From Chitinophaga varians (GTDB taxonomy: Bacteria > Bacteroidota > Bacteroidia > Chitinophagales > Chitinophagaceae): a DNA stretch of 64,000 bases. The notes beneath the pieces are model-generated. The model had not been told where the DNA came from. It worked only from the letters and a program-made list of their open reading frames with translations, and did not search any database. The position numbers and the translations under genes were made by a program. Below are positions 16,802-25,355 of the stretch, piece after piece; position 1 is the first letter of the stretch; the number at the start of each line of letters is the position of its first letter. The DNA is taken from positions 1,860,001 to 1,924,000 of the forward strand of contig NZ_JACVFB010000001.1 in assembly GCF_014529945.1 (NCBI RefSeq), written 5' to 3'.

Positions 16802-17929
16802 TTATTGAGCCTGTGCGAAGCACACATACAGCACATATATCACAGCGATGATAAGAACGATCAATCCGACGATCTTCGTCCAACTGTAAGGCCTGTCTCC
16901 TGTGACTTCGCCTGTACTGGCGTTGACGACAAAATGATACAGCTTGTTGTTATAACGGTAAGCGCTCAACCAAACCGGCAGCAGGATGTACTTTAATCCG
17001 AGTTGGTTATAGTTGACGTTATAGCTGTCGATCATTTGTTCATCCCCACCGATATCGCCGCATATTTCATCCCGGATAACGGGGTCCATTCTCTTTTTGG
17101 CAATAGCGAGGCCCTGTTCAGCATCGGTCTGATACAGCTCCGCCCGGAAGCCGCTCAGATAGCGGCCGTCATAGGCTTTGAGCTGGTCCAGGTGCCAGGG
17201 CTCCAGTATTTCCGCCATTTTACGGGGCAGCGAAGGGCTCGCCGATACCAGTACATCACGGAAGGAGTTGTCTACCACTCCTGAAGTATTATACCAGGCT
17301 GTATGCCGTACCTGACGGGTACGGGTTTCAGTTCTGCCGTTGACTTCTTCTGTATAGGTTTCTGTGGTATAGTAGTATTCACCACGCTGCCCCCTATACG
17401 AAGTCACGGTGTCTGTATCATAACTCCAGTGGGGTATATAGATGCCTTTCAGTTGATGATAGGAAGTATCTTTTACTTTCTTCACCAGGTCCGAGGGCGC
17501 AAACCAGAGCTTGCCCATCCATTGCTGGAAAAACTTACCCGCTTGTTTGTCGTCCACGACAAAAGGCAATACATAATGCGGCTGGAGAATAGCGGTGGTG
17601 GCTCCCTGCTGCACTACCAGCGGTGATGCGCAGAAGGGACACGAATCCGCCGTCACGTTGGGCAACATGGTGGTAGAGGCACCACAACTGGTACATTTCA
17701 CAACGACCGCCTGCTCGGTGTCTTCCGTATGACGTTGCAGGTCTGTGATGAAAGCATCGTAATCAAAGGCATGGATGCCCTGTGGTGTCGCTTCTTCTTC
17801 AATGGTATTAACGGTACCACAATACTCACATTTCAGGCTGTTGGTGCCGGGGGCGTAATGCAGTATAGCACCGCAGTTCTGGCATTTCAGCGAGGATACC
17901 GTTTCTTTGGTTTTTTCCTCAAAAGACAT
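16802..17929 (-). CDS. Zinc-ribbon membrane protein (YdjG-like)
   Basis: A 375-residue protein with two N-terminal zinc ribbons: CQNCGAILHYAPGTNSLKCEYCG (residues 16-38, shown in part) and CTSCGASTTMLPNVTADSCPFC (about 79-100). A long middle domain with Tyr/Arg-rich strands follows (SYRGQRGEYYYTTETYTEEV). One C-terminal membrane helix (about 348-370, IVGLIVLIIAVIYVLYVCF) ends the protein. Bacillus YdjG, part of the PspA-YdjGHI membrane-stress module, has the same ribbon-plus-membrane design. The SPFH gene lies 130 nt upstream on the same strand. Databases often mislabel this type as a primosomal or TFIIB protein. Confidence 0.75.
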   Translation of the reverse strand: MSFEEKTKETVSSLKCQNCGAILHYAPGTNSLKCEYCGTVNTIEEEATPQGIHAFDYDAFITDLQRHTEDTEQAVVVKCTSCGASTTMLPNVTADSCPFCASPLVVQQGATTAILQPHYVLPFVVDDKQAGKFFQQWMGKLWFAPSDLVKKVKDTSYHQLKGIYIPHWSYDTDTVTSYRGQRGEYYYTTETYTEEVNGRTETRTRQVRHTAWYNTSGVVDNSFRDVLVSASPSLPRKMAEILEPWHLDQLKAYDGRYLSGFRAELYQTDAEQGLAIAKKRMDPVIRDEICGDIGGDEQMIDSYNVNYNQLGLKYILLPVWLSAYRYNNKLYHFVVNASTGEVTGDRPYSWTKIVGLIVLIIAVIYVLYVCFAQAQ

Positions 17930-17945
17930 AGGAATACAAATTGCG

Positions 17946-18048
17946 AATTACGAATGACGAATGACGAATGGAGGGCTTCATTATAGAGAGGCTACTTAAT
18001 AACCGTTTCATAAAACAGCGCACCATTCGTCATTCGTCATTCGTAATT
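17946..18048. repeat. Palindromic word-repeat element, core family, copy 2
   Basis: A perfect 26-bp inverted repeat (17946-17971 and 18023-18048) made of tandem words ACGAATG/ACGAATT. The interior of about 51 bp carries GAGGGCTTCATTATAGAGAG, GGCTACTTAATAACCG and CATAAAACAGC. It lies between the SPFH stop (18060) and the zinc-ribbon start (17929), and could serve as a terminator or attenuator between the two genes. Confidence 0.8.
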
Positions 18049-18059
18049 TAATAATTGAT

Positions 18060-19178
18060 TTAGGGTAATGGTGGCGGGATGGTGGCTAATACAGGCGCCA
18101 GTTCAGGTACGGCAGATGCAGCTGCCCAGGCAGCCATTCCTGTTTTCCATACGAGCGTCTGGTGTTGCAGTCCGCCGGAAGCTGCCAGCTGACGCAGCTG
18201 GTCCATATTGTAGGGACCGGCCTGTTTACCATCAACAGCGACAAAGAAAGGTTCTGTTCCCGGCAATGGCGGAGGTACGCCCGGACCGCCTGCCGCAGGC
18301 TGTTGATTCACCTGGTTGTTCTGGAACACATTTCCCACCTGGCCCATCATGGCAGCGCCCATACCGGCACCCAGACCAGCTGCTGCCAGTCCGCCGCCAG
18401 ACGGATTTTCTGCTGCTTTTTCCATGGCGTTGGCTGCCTGGAACTGTGCATAGGCGCCGAGGTTGCCCACTATACCCATACTGCTGCGTTTGTCCAGCGC
18501 TTCTTCCACTTCAGGTGGCAGAGAGATATTTTCAATCAGGAACTTCGTGAGTTCGAGGCCCAGTTCATTGAACTCCGGCCGTATTTTGTCGGTGATCAGC
18601 TGCGATACTTCATCATATTTCGCCGCCAGGTCGAGCACCGGGATTTTAGCTTCCGCAATAGCGTCCATACCGCGGGAAACGGCGAGGTTGCGCAGTTGCT
18701 CGTTGATGCCGTCAACCGTATATTCAGGATTGGTGGCCGCGATCTCTTTCAGGAACTGCGCTGCATCTTTCACGCGGAAAGCATAGCTGCCAAAGGCGCG
18801 CAGGCGCAGCGGGCCAAACTCGGCATCGCGCAGCATCACCGGGTTTTTGGTACCCCATTTCTGGTTGGTGAACTGCCGCATGCTGATGAAAAACACATCT
18901 GCCTTAAAGGGGCTGTTAAACCCGTACTTCCATCCCTGTAATGTGGTCAGAATAGGCATGTTCTGTGTTGTCAGTGTATACATGCCGGGCTGAAAAACAT
19001 CCGCTATTTTACCTTCGTTCATAAAAACAGCCACCTGCGATTCTCTCACCGTCAGTTTGGCGTTCATTTTTATTTCATTCTGGTAGCGGGGAAACTTCCA
19101 TACAATGGTGTCAGCGGACGGGTCGGTCCACTCAATAATGTCAATAAATTCATTCCGGAGTTTATCAAATATTCCCAT
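18060..19178 (-). CDS. SPFH (virion-core type) protein with C-terminal GYF_2 domain
   Basis: A 372-residue YdjI-like SPFH protein. Residues 20-240 form the SPFH/band-7 module (TIVWKFPRYQNEIKMNAKL, LRAFGSYAFRVKDAAQFLKE). A Gly/Ala-rich linker follows (about 255-300), ending in a Pro-rich PGVPPPLPG stretch. A GYF_2/DUF4339 domain closes it (about 308-358: FFVAVDGKQAGPYNMDQLRQ with a Trp pair KTGMAAWAAA). No membrane helix is seen. In Bacillus, YdjI with YdjG/YdjH recruits PspA to stressed membranes; here no pspA is nearby. The paired zinc-ribbon gene follows 130 nt downstream. Confidence 0.85.
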   Translation of the reverse strand: MGIFDKLRNEFIDIIEWTDPSADTIVWKFPRYQNEIKMNAKLTVRESQVAVFMNEGKIADVFQPGMYTLTTQNMPILTTLQGWKYGFNSPFKADVFFISMRQFTNQKWGTKNPVMLRDAEFGPLRLRAFGSYAFRVKDAAQFLKEIAATNPEYTVDGINEQLRNLAVSRGMDAIAEAKIPVLDLAAKYDEVSQLITDKIRPEFNELGLELTKFLIENISLPPEVEEALDKRSSMGIVGNLGAYAQFQAANAMEKAAENPSGGGLAAAGLGAGMGAAMMGQVGNVFQNNQVNQQPAAGGPGVPPPLPGTEPFFVAVDGKQAGPYNMDQLRQLAASGGLQHQTLVWKTGMAAWAAASAVPELAPVLATIPPPLP

Positions 19179-19249
19179 GTTAACAGGTTTTTAGAAACAT
19201 CTCCGCCAAATTTATAGAATTATTTACTGGAAATGCTAATAATGAAACG

Positions 19250-21358
19250 TTATAATTTCAGCAATCTGGCGTTGATAGCTACTATGACGGTACTCACTGT
19301 CATCAGTGCCGCACCGGCAGCGGGGCTTAATAGTATGCCCCAATGATAGAGCACTCCCGCAGCCAGCGGCATGGTGATCACGTTATAGCCGGTAGCCCAG
19401 GCCAGGTTCTGGATCATTTTACGATAGGTAGCTTTACCAAAACGGACCAGGCTGACGATGTCCTGCGGGTTGCTGTTGACCAGCACGATGCCCGCGGTTT
19501 CCGCGGCGATATCAGAACCGGAGCCGATCGCGATGCCGATATCCGCCTGCGCCAGCGCCGGTGCATCGTTGATGCCGTCACCAGTCATGGCCACATACTG
19601 GCCACTTTCCTGCAACTTTTTGATCGCTTCCAGTTTCTGATGCGGCAGCACTTCCGCGATATAGTTATCCAGCTGGAGCTGCTGCGCTACAGCGGCAGCT
19701 ACTTTTTTATTGTCGCCGGTGAGCAGCACGCTGGCAATATGTTCTTTTTTCAGGGCCTGAATAGCGGGCAATGATTCCGGTCTGATTTCGTCTGCCAGTA
19801 CGATGTAGCCTGCCGGCTGACCATCGACGATAACGAAAGACAACGTGCCGGTATCAGATTGCTCCACTGCTGCCTGCTGCGGAAACTGTTCCTTCGCATA
19901 CGCCGGGCTTACCACCTGCACTTTTTTTCCATTAACGGTTGCGCTGATACCTTTCCCCGCCATCGCCTGCATATCGCTGGCAGCAGGTATCTGCAATCCT
20001 TCCGCACGTGCCTTGTCTACGATGCCGGTGGCAATAGGATGCTCCGACTGTTGCTCCACAGCGGCCGCCAGTGTCAGTATCTCCTGTTTACTGAAGCGGT
20101 TATCCAGTGTTTCCAGCTGCACTACCTGGAATTTACCCACGGTGAGTGTTCCTGTTTTATCGAATACCAGCGTAGTAATTTTCCGGGCGTTTTCGAAGGC
20201 CGTTCTGTTTTTGATCAGCAGTCCGTTTTTAGCCGCCACGGTGGTAGAACGGGCCACCACTAACGGTACGGCCAGACCCAGCGCATGGGGACAGCAGATA
20301 ACAATTACCGTCACCATACGTTCCATCGCAAAAGAGATGGATTGTCCATCAATACGCCAGTAGGCAAAGGTGGCGATACCTGCCACGATAGCGATGATGG
20401 TCAGCCAGCGGGCAGCCTTGTCCGCCAGCAGCTGCGTATTGGATTTGGCCTGTTGCGCGTCGTTGACCAGTTTGATCACCTGCGACAGATAGGAAGACGC
20501 TGCGTTATGGGATACTTTCACATGCAATGCCTGATTACCATTGATAGATCCGGCTATAACCCTGTCGCCTGTACTTTTTTTCACCGGTTTGGATTCACCG
20601 GTCAACATAGATTCGTTCAGGTAACTGTTGCCTTCTGTTACGGTGCCGTCAGCAGCTACTTTTTCGCCGGGTTTTATCAGCACGATATCGCCTGGTTGCA
20701 GGCTATCAGTCTTCACCTCCCGGATATTACCGCCTTCTACCAGGTGCGCCTCCGCCGGCATGAGTTGCACCAGCAGCTCCAGTTCGCGCGAAGCGCCGGC
20801 AACAGATTTCATTTCAATCCAGTGTCCCAGTAACATGATCAGGATCAGGGTGGCCAGCTCCCAGAAAAAATCCATGCCCTGCAAACCAAACAACGTCGCT
20901 ACGCTATATACAAAAGCTACCGTGATAGCAAAGCCGATGAGCGTCATCATGCCAGGGTTACGCATCCGCATCTCCGACCACCAGCCGGAGAGAAAAGGCC
21001 ATCCGCCATAAAAGAAAATCACGGCAGACAGGCCACATAAGATATAGTTATCACCGGGGAAACTGATATTCAGTCCCATCCAGTGCTGGATCATTTTTGA
21101 CAACAACATGACGGGTATGGTGAGTACCAATACCACATAAAACCGTTGACGGAAATCGCGGATCATCGCATGATGATCATGCCCGGCGTGCCCGCCGTGG
21201 CCGGCATGATTAGCATGACCGGTATCTTGTGTATGTCGGGAATGGTCGTGGTGATGGTCCGTATGTTCATGGACGTGGCCGGCGTGGGCATTGGCCTCCG
21301 GCTCCCGATCATGATGATCGTGGTCCATGTGCATATGCATGTGTTGGTGCTTTTCCAT
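19250..21358 (-). CDS. copB: Copper/silver P-type ATPase, CopB (P1B-3) type
   Basis: A 702-residue metal efflux pump of the inner membrane. The first 65 residues hold more than 20 His (MEKHQHMHMHMDHDHH...) in place of HMA domains. The membrane motif is CPH (VIVICCPHALGLAV, about 351-364) rather than CPC, typical of CopB. Also seen: MLTGESKPVKK (actuator region), DKTGTLTVGKF with phosphorylated Asp near 402, GKGISATVNGKK in the nucleotide domain (the HP motif is SEHPIA), GDGINDAPALAQADIGIAIG and MTVSTVIVAINARLLKL in the last helix. It exports Cu, possibly Ag. Monocistronic; no CueR- or CsoR-like gene adjoins it. Confidence 0.9.
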   Translation of the reverse strand: MEKHQHMHMHMDHDHHDREPEANAHAGHVHEHTDHHHDHSRHTQDTGHANHAGHGGHAGHDHHAMIRDFRQRFYVVLVLTIPVMLLSKMIQHWMGLNISFPGDNYILCGLSAVIFFYGGWPFLSGWWSEMRMRNPGMMTLIGFAITVAFVYSVATLFGLQGMDFFWELATLILIMLLGHWIEMKSVAGASRELELLVQLMPAEAHLVEGGNIREVKTDSLQPGDIVLIKPGEKVAADGTVTEGNSYLNESMLTGESKPVKKSTGDRVIAGSINGNQALHVKVSHNAASSYLSQVIKLVNDAQQAKSNTQLLADKAARWLTIIAIVAGIATFAYWRIDGQSISFAMERMVTVIVICCPHALGLAVPLVVARSTTVAAKNGLLIKNRTAFENARKITTLVFDKTGTLTVGKFQVVQLETLDNRFSKQEILTLAAAVEQQSEHPIATGIVDKARAEGLQIPAASDMQAMAGKGISATVNGKKVQVVSPAYAKEQFPQQAAVEQSDTGTLSFVIVDGQPAGYIVLADEIRPESLPAIQALKKEHIASVLLTGDNKKVAAAVAQQLQLDNYIAEVLPHQKLEAIKKLQESGQYVAMTGDGINDAPALAQADIGIAIGSGSDIAAETAGIVLVNSNPQDIVSLVRFGKATYRKMIQNLAWATGYNVITMPLAAGVLYHWGILLSPAAGAALMTVSTVIVAINARLLKL

Positions 21359-21462
21359 AGCGATATCCGGTTTTAAGTATTACAACTGTGTGTTTTAATT
21401 GTTGTAAAATTGCCGATTATATCGCGGGAAGTTTTATATAATCCGGGAAGAGATTTACAGGA

Positions 21463-22314
21463 TTATGGGATACTAACGTGCTGCATCCATTTGGCTGCCA
21501 GCGCGGGCCATACTTCCGCGGCGCTGTTGCCCGGGCGGAGACCGTAACCATGGCCGCCTTTGGCATAAAAATGCAGTTCCGCCGGAACACCGGCATCCCG
21601 CAGCGCCCCCGCCATCACGAGCGCACTGTTGCCATAGGTATCATCGGCAGTAGCAAAAAGAAACATGGGAGGTGTTCGTTTATCAATCGTCAGCTCCGGT
21701 GTCAGTTTACGCCCTTCTCCGTGGTCGAGATAAGCGGGATAGATCAGCATGCCAAAGGCAGGCCGGGCAGAAAGCGAATCTGCTTTATCTACCGGCGTAT
21801 AGGTTTTAACGTTATACTGCGTAGATGTTCTGGCCGTCAGACTGGCACCGGCTGAAAAGCCCATCATCCCTATTTTTTCAGGGTCCAGTTTCCACTCTTT
21901 CGCGCGACTGCGTACTATGCGCATAGCACGTTGGGCATCCTGCAGCGCCCCCGCCTCTTTTTTGGGTACCCGGTATTGTAACACAAAGGCGGTATAGCCC
22001 AGCTGATTGAGCCATGCAGCAATCTCATATCCCTCCAGATTGATCGCCAGAATGTTGTAACCGCCGCCCGGGCATATTATCACGCCTATATTTTTAGCAT
22101 GGGCAGGATTGGCAGGATATACTTCCAATGTGGGATCAGTCACATCGGTCAGGCGAACAACGCCGCGACTGGTGTCGGAAGTAGGCACAGCAGCATGGCG
22201 TGCGGCTGTTTCGCCAGGTACCGCGCCGGGCCATAAATGAATTGTTTCTTTGTGTTGGGCCTGTGTCATGGCAGATGGTGCAAGCATGAGCATGAAGATA
22301 ATAAACGGTTTCAT
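21463..22314 (-). CDS. Secreted alpha/beta hydrolase (BD-FAE/lipase-like)
   Basis: A 283-residue exported esterase. Start set at MKPFIIFMLMLAPSAMTQAQ, a clean signal peptide, instead of an ATG eight codons upstream. Oxyanion motif CPGGGYNILA near 82, nucleophile elbow GFSAGASLTA near 152, catalytic Asp in ATADDTYGN near 225 and His in AKGGHGYGLRP near 256. Family members act on acetylated or feruloylated xylan side chains; the true substrate is unknown here. It ends 105 nt before the copB start on the same strand. Confidence 0.85.
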   Translation of the reverse strand: MKPFIIFMLMLAPSAMTQAQHKETIHLWPGAVPGETAARHAAVPTSDTSRGVVRLTDVTDPTLEVYPANPAHAKNIGVIICPGGGYNILAINLEGYEIAAWLNQLGYTAFVLQYRVPKKEAGALQDAQRAMRIVRSRAKEWKLDPEKIGMMGFSAGASLTARTSTQYNVKTYTPVDKADSLSARPAFGMLIYPAYLDHGEGRKLTPELTIDKRTPPMFLFATADDTYGNSALVMAGALRDAGVPAELHFYAKGGHGYGLRPGNSAAEVWPALAAKWMQHVSIP

Positions 22315-22366
22315 AACGGGAATTTCGGGTGTAGACAAATGTAATAAACCTTCTTCGCAAATAAAA

Positions 22367-22394
22367 GGGATAGCCTTCTAAAGAAGACTATCCC
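22367..22394 (-). terminator. Terminator of the lipocalin-like gene
   Basis: An imperfect stem GGGATAGCCTTC (22367-22378) with GAAGACTATCCC (22383-22394), one mismatch, followed on the minus strand by TTTTATTTG. It is 40 nt behind the stop at 22435. Confidence 0.65.
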
Positions 22395-22434
22395 GCCATC
22401 TAATCACCACTGAAATATTTTTTATCCTCTCAGC

Positions 22435-22929
22435 TTAAATCGCTTTGAACGTCAGTACGATGGTGCGCTGGGTCGGATCATCCTTAAAATGTCCGGTGCC
22501 GGTTACCTTATAACTGGTGTTGCTGATTTTTTCCGCGCGGTAGGTGCCCATAAAATCATCATCTCCCCTGCCTTCCAGGGTACCGTCATCTTTGAAGCTC
22601 CAATTAAACGTCCGCCGCTGCGGGTTGCCACCAGAACATTTGGTGGGACCTTCATCTTCAGCGCCGGTGCCGTTGGCAAAATACTCCGTGAAATCGTCTG
22701 TGATACAAGTGGGCAGCATCGCGTAGACATCTGTGATGACATGGCCTTCACCATCGTCCATACCCGGATTAGCGGTATAGGCGGACATTTGCCATTTTTT
22801 GCCGATGAGGAATTCTTTAAAGGAAGGATCTTTGGGGTTGTCCTGTTTGTCTTTTTTGCATTGGGTAAACAACAGCATACCTGCCATGGTACAGAGTACC
22901 ATCCCTGTTTTGGGGAACCATTTTTTCAT
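22435..22929 (-). CDS. Lipocalin-like lipoprotein
   Basis: A 164-residue lipoprotein with signal MKKWFPKTGMVLCTMAGMLL and lipidated Cys at 25 (FTQCKKD). The mature part opens with FLIGKKWQMSAYTANPG and holds TFNWSFKDDGTLEGRGDDDF and SYKVTGTGHFKDD, the layout of lipocalin-like/DUF5004-type domains common in Bacteroidota. Two Cys (near 90 and 113) could form a disulfide. Its ligand and role are unknown. It stands alone between two terminators. Confidence 0.7.
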   Translation of the reverse strand: MKKWFPKTGMVLCTMAGMLLFTQCKKDKQDNPKDPSFKEFLIGKKWQMSAYTANPGMDDGEGHVITDVYAMLPTCITDDFTEYFANGTGAEDEGPTKCSGGNPQRRTFNWSFKDDGTLEGRGDDDFMGTYRAEKISNTSYKVTGTGHFKDDPTQRTIVLTFKAI

Positions 22930-23022
22930 GACTAAGTGTTTATTTATGATGATGCAAACCTACAATAGTGGGCCTGCCGGGGTTTCAGTAGAAACACTTA
23001 ATTGAAAAAACAGGGAGTTTAT

Positions 23023-23051
23023 GCAGGCGGAACGGGAGCTGCTCCGCCTGC
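23023..23051 (-). terminator. Terminator of the SGNH hydrolase gene
   Basis: A 9-bp perfect stem GCAGGCGGA (23023-23031) and complement (23043-23051). On the minus strand it follows the stop at 23062 by 10 nt and is followed by an AT-rich stretch with a delayed T run. Confidence 0.7.
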
Positions 23052-23061
23052 GAATGAGGTC

Positions 23062-23817
23062 TTATTTAACGCATTGCAGCCAGGCTTCCGCCATAAGCTG
23101 AGCACCGGCCACGCTGGGATGTACACCGTCCGGTGTCCAGTAGGCCGCTGGCGCCGCCTGAATAGCTTTGTCATAGATGGCCTGGTATGGAATAAAAACA
23201 GCTTTGTACTTATCTGCCAGCTCCCTGGCAGCTGTGCGGTATTCATTAAAGGTAGGATACCATTTGTCGTCTACAGCTTTCACCCCTTTTACTGCATAAG
23301 GCTCCCCAATGATGAGCTGCACATCCGGCAAAGCCTGTTTAGTGCGGTTCAACAGCTTATCGTAATCATCGCGGTACACTTTGGAAGTGCCGTTGTAATT
23401 ACCGTTCAGGGTATGCCAGAAATCATTCACCCCCACCAGGATGCTGAGCACGTCCGGCTTCAGTTGCAGGCAGTCTGCCTCCCAGCGGTCGGCCAGCTGG
23501 AATACCTTGTTGCCGCTGATCCCTTTATTGTAGAATTTGAGGTTGTCGCCCGGCCGTTTCAACAGCAGATGGGCCGCGGCGAGATGCGGATAACCGCCAC
23601 CCAGCGCCGCGCCGTTATTGGCGTCCATGGCATCGCGCTTACGTCCCACGTCGGTGATGGAATCGCCCTGGAAGAGGATTACGCCTTCTTTCTTCAGTGT
23701 CACTTTTTTGCTTTTGTCAGCAGACACCGCAGCAGACACGATATGGGGAATACTGATAGCAGCCAGGCTTCCCATGGATACGTTTTTCAGAAAATTTCGA
23801 CGGTTCGATGAATTCAT
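23062..23817 (-). CDS. Secreted SGNH/GDSL hydrolase with Tat-like signal
   Basis: A 251-residue exported esterase. The N-terminus MNSSNRRNFLKNVSMGSLAA carries a twin-Arg motif (RRNFLK) and a hydrophobic segment ending AVSA, so Tat export is likely. SGNH blocks: I FQGDSITD (Ser near 51), GISGNKVFQL (Gly and Asn near 100), VGVNDFWHTL (block III, near 129) and DGVHPSVAG (Asp/His near 235). This group acts on carbohydrate acetyl esters or lysophospholipids. It is transcribed alone, just downstream of the acyl-CoA dehydrogenase on the same strand. Confidence 0.87.
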   Translation of the reverse strand: MNSSNRRNFLKNVSMGSLAAISIPHIVSAAVSADKSKKVTLKKEGVILFQGDSITDVGRKRDAMDANNGAALGGGYPHLAAAHLLLKRPGDNLKFYNKGISGNKVFQLADRWEADCLQLKPDVLSILVGVNDFWHTLNGNYNGTSKVYRDDYDKLLNRTKQALPDVQLIIGEPYAVKGVKAVDDKWYPTFNEYRTAARELADKYKAVFIPYQAIYDKAIQAAPAAYWTPDGVHPSVAGAQLMAEAWLQCVK

Positions 23818-23837
23818 AACGGATTTTTAAAATAGTG

Positions 23838-23869
23838 AAGGGCTTCCCGGGTATACGAAGGAAGCCCTT
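23838..23869 (-). terminator. Terminator of the acyl-CoA dehydrogenase gene
   Basis: A perfect 10-bp stem AAGGGCTTCC (23838-23847) and complement (23860-23869), 12-nt loop, 26 nt behind the stop at 23895. On the minus strand it is followed by CACTATTTTAAAAA. Confidence 0.8.
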
Positions 23870-23894
23870 AAATCTATAAAAAGATTCTGATTTT

Positions 23895-25253
23895 TTATAC
23901 AAAGGCGCTGTAACCGGTAATGGCCCTGCCCACAATAAGCGAATTGATTTCTTTGGTGCCTTCGTAAGAATAGATGGCCTCTGCGTCTGCCACAAACCGG
24001 GCAACGTTGTATTCCAGCAGGATACCGTTGCCCCCCATCACTTCCCGGGCGCCCCGCACCACATCGCGGGTACGCAGCGTACAAAACACCTTGGCCAGAG
24101 AGGCATGCTCATCTTTCAAACCGCCATCATCCTGTATCTCCGACAGCCGGTACACCATGGTCTGCATGGCAGTAAGGTTAGACAACATCTCCACCAGGTG
24201 GCCCTGTATCAGTTGAAAAGAGGCGATGGGTTTTCCGAACTGCTCACGGGTACGGGTATACGCCAGCGCGTTCTCATAAGCGCCACGGGCGCACCCTACG
24301 GCTTCCCAGGCTACGCTGGCACGTGTCATGCGAAGCACACGGCTGGTATCTCTGAAGTTATTGGCCCGTTGTAAACGGTCGGATTCGGCCACACGACAGT
24401 CTTTCATCGTCACCAATCCGTTCTGTACAATACGCAAAGCCATTTTATCATGCATCTTCTCGACCGACAATCCCGGCGTGCCTTTCCTGAGCAGGAAACC
24501 TTTCACCTGATTATCGTCCACATCGCGCGCCCAGATCACGATCACGTCTGCGAAAGTGGCGTTGCCAATCCATTTTTTCTGGCCATTCAGTATCCAGGTG
24601 TCCCCTTCCCGTTTAGCCGTGGTAGTGAGACCGCCCGCCGCACCGGAACCCACTTCCGGTTCGGTAAGCCCGAAAGCCCCGATGGTATTGAGCTGCTGCA
24701 TGCCCGGCAGCCATTCATCTTTCTGTGACTCCGAACCGAGCATATAGATAGCGCCCATGGCCAGGCCGCTCTGTACACCAAAAAAGGTGGCGATAGAAGC
24801 ATCCACCCGTGCCATCTCCATGGCAATGATGCCTTCCATGAGGTAACTGCGATTAGGGCAACCATAACCGTCGTACGTTACGCCACAAATATTGAGCTCC
24901 CTGAACTTGGGAATAATCTCAAATGGAAATTCAGCTTTAAGCCAATATTCATTCACGATAGGCTGAATCTCTTTCTCCATGAAGGCACGCACCTTCAACT
25001 GCAGCGCCCGGTCCTCCGCATTCAGCCGGCTGCTGATATCATAAAAATCACCATCCACCGGCGGCAGCTTTTTCTTGCTACCTCTGCTGGTCAACATTTT
25101 CATCAGGCCATTCAGCTGGTTATCATCCATTTTAGCGACAGAGGCCATCACCTGCGACAGGTCTACTTTCTCCGACAGCTTAGCGAGCATTTTAAAATCG
25201 ATGCTCTTCAGCAGATGATAGGCGTTCTTCAGTTTTGTGAAAGTTCCGGACAT
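23895..25253 (-). CDS. Acyl-CoA dehydrogenase, glutaryl-CoA dehydrogenase-like
   Basis: A 452-residue flavoprotein. Start set at MSGTFTKLKNAYHLL (25253), since the longer reading adds an unusual Cys-rich stretch. Domain order: N-terminal helices (about 80-190, FRELNICGVTYDGYGCPN), middle beta domain (FGLTEPEVGSGAAG near 208, WILNGQKKWIGNATFADV near 230), C-terminal helices with RTREQFGKPIASFQLIQGHL near 330 and the catalytic-Glu motif YSYEGTKEINSLIVGRAI near 430. These fit the glutaryl-CoA dehydrogenase clade; a role in Lys/Trp degradation is inferred. The first 65 residues are an extension not found in human GCDH. Confidence 0.88.
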   Translation of the reverse strand: MSGTFTKLKNAYHLLKSIDFKMLAKLSEKVDLSQVMASVAKMDDNQLNGLMKMLTSRGSKKKLPPVDGDFYDISSRLNAEDRALQLKVRAFMEKEIQPIVNEYWLKAEFPFEIIPKFRELNICGVTYDGYGCPNRSYLMEGIIAMEMARVDASIATFFGVQSGLAMGAIYMLGSESQKDEWLPGMQQLNTIGAFGLTEPEVGSGAAGGLTTTAKREGDTWILNGQKKWIGNATFADVIVIWARDVDDNQVKGFLLRKGTPGLSVEKMHDKMALRIVQNGLVTMKDCRVAESDRLQRANNFRDTSRVLRMTRASVAWEAVGCARGAYENALAYTRTREQFGKPIASFQLIQGHLVEMLSNLTAMQTMVYRLSEIQDDGGLKDEHASLAKVFCTLRTRDVVRGAREVMGGNGILLEYNVARFVADAEAIYSYEGTKEINSLIVGRAITGYSAFV

Positions 25254-25355
25254 ACTACATGGTTTTATGTGAAAATACGAATTGCAGGCCAAAGCAGGAA
25301 CGATGCAAGTATCATTCCCGCTTTGGCCCGCTGCCAAATTGATATGTAATATGTT

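Noticed and set aside
17946..18048. Tandem words mistaken for a CRISPR array
   Set aside because: The words are contiguous and inverted between arms, with no unique spacers and no cas genes.
19250..21358. Cadmium/zinc P-ATPase (ZntA/CadA) assignment
   Set aside because: The membrane motif is CPH, not CPC, and the N-terminus is His-rich without HMA domains, which fits CopB.
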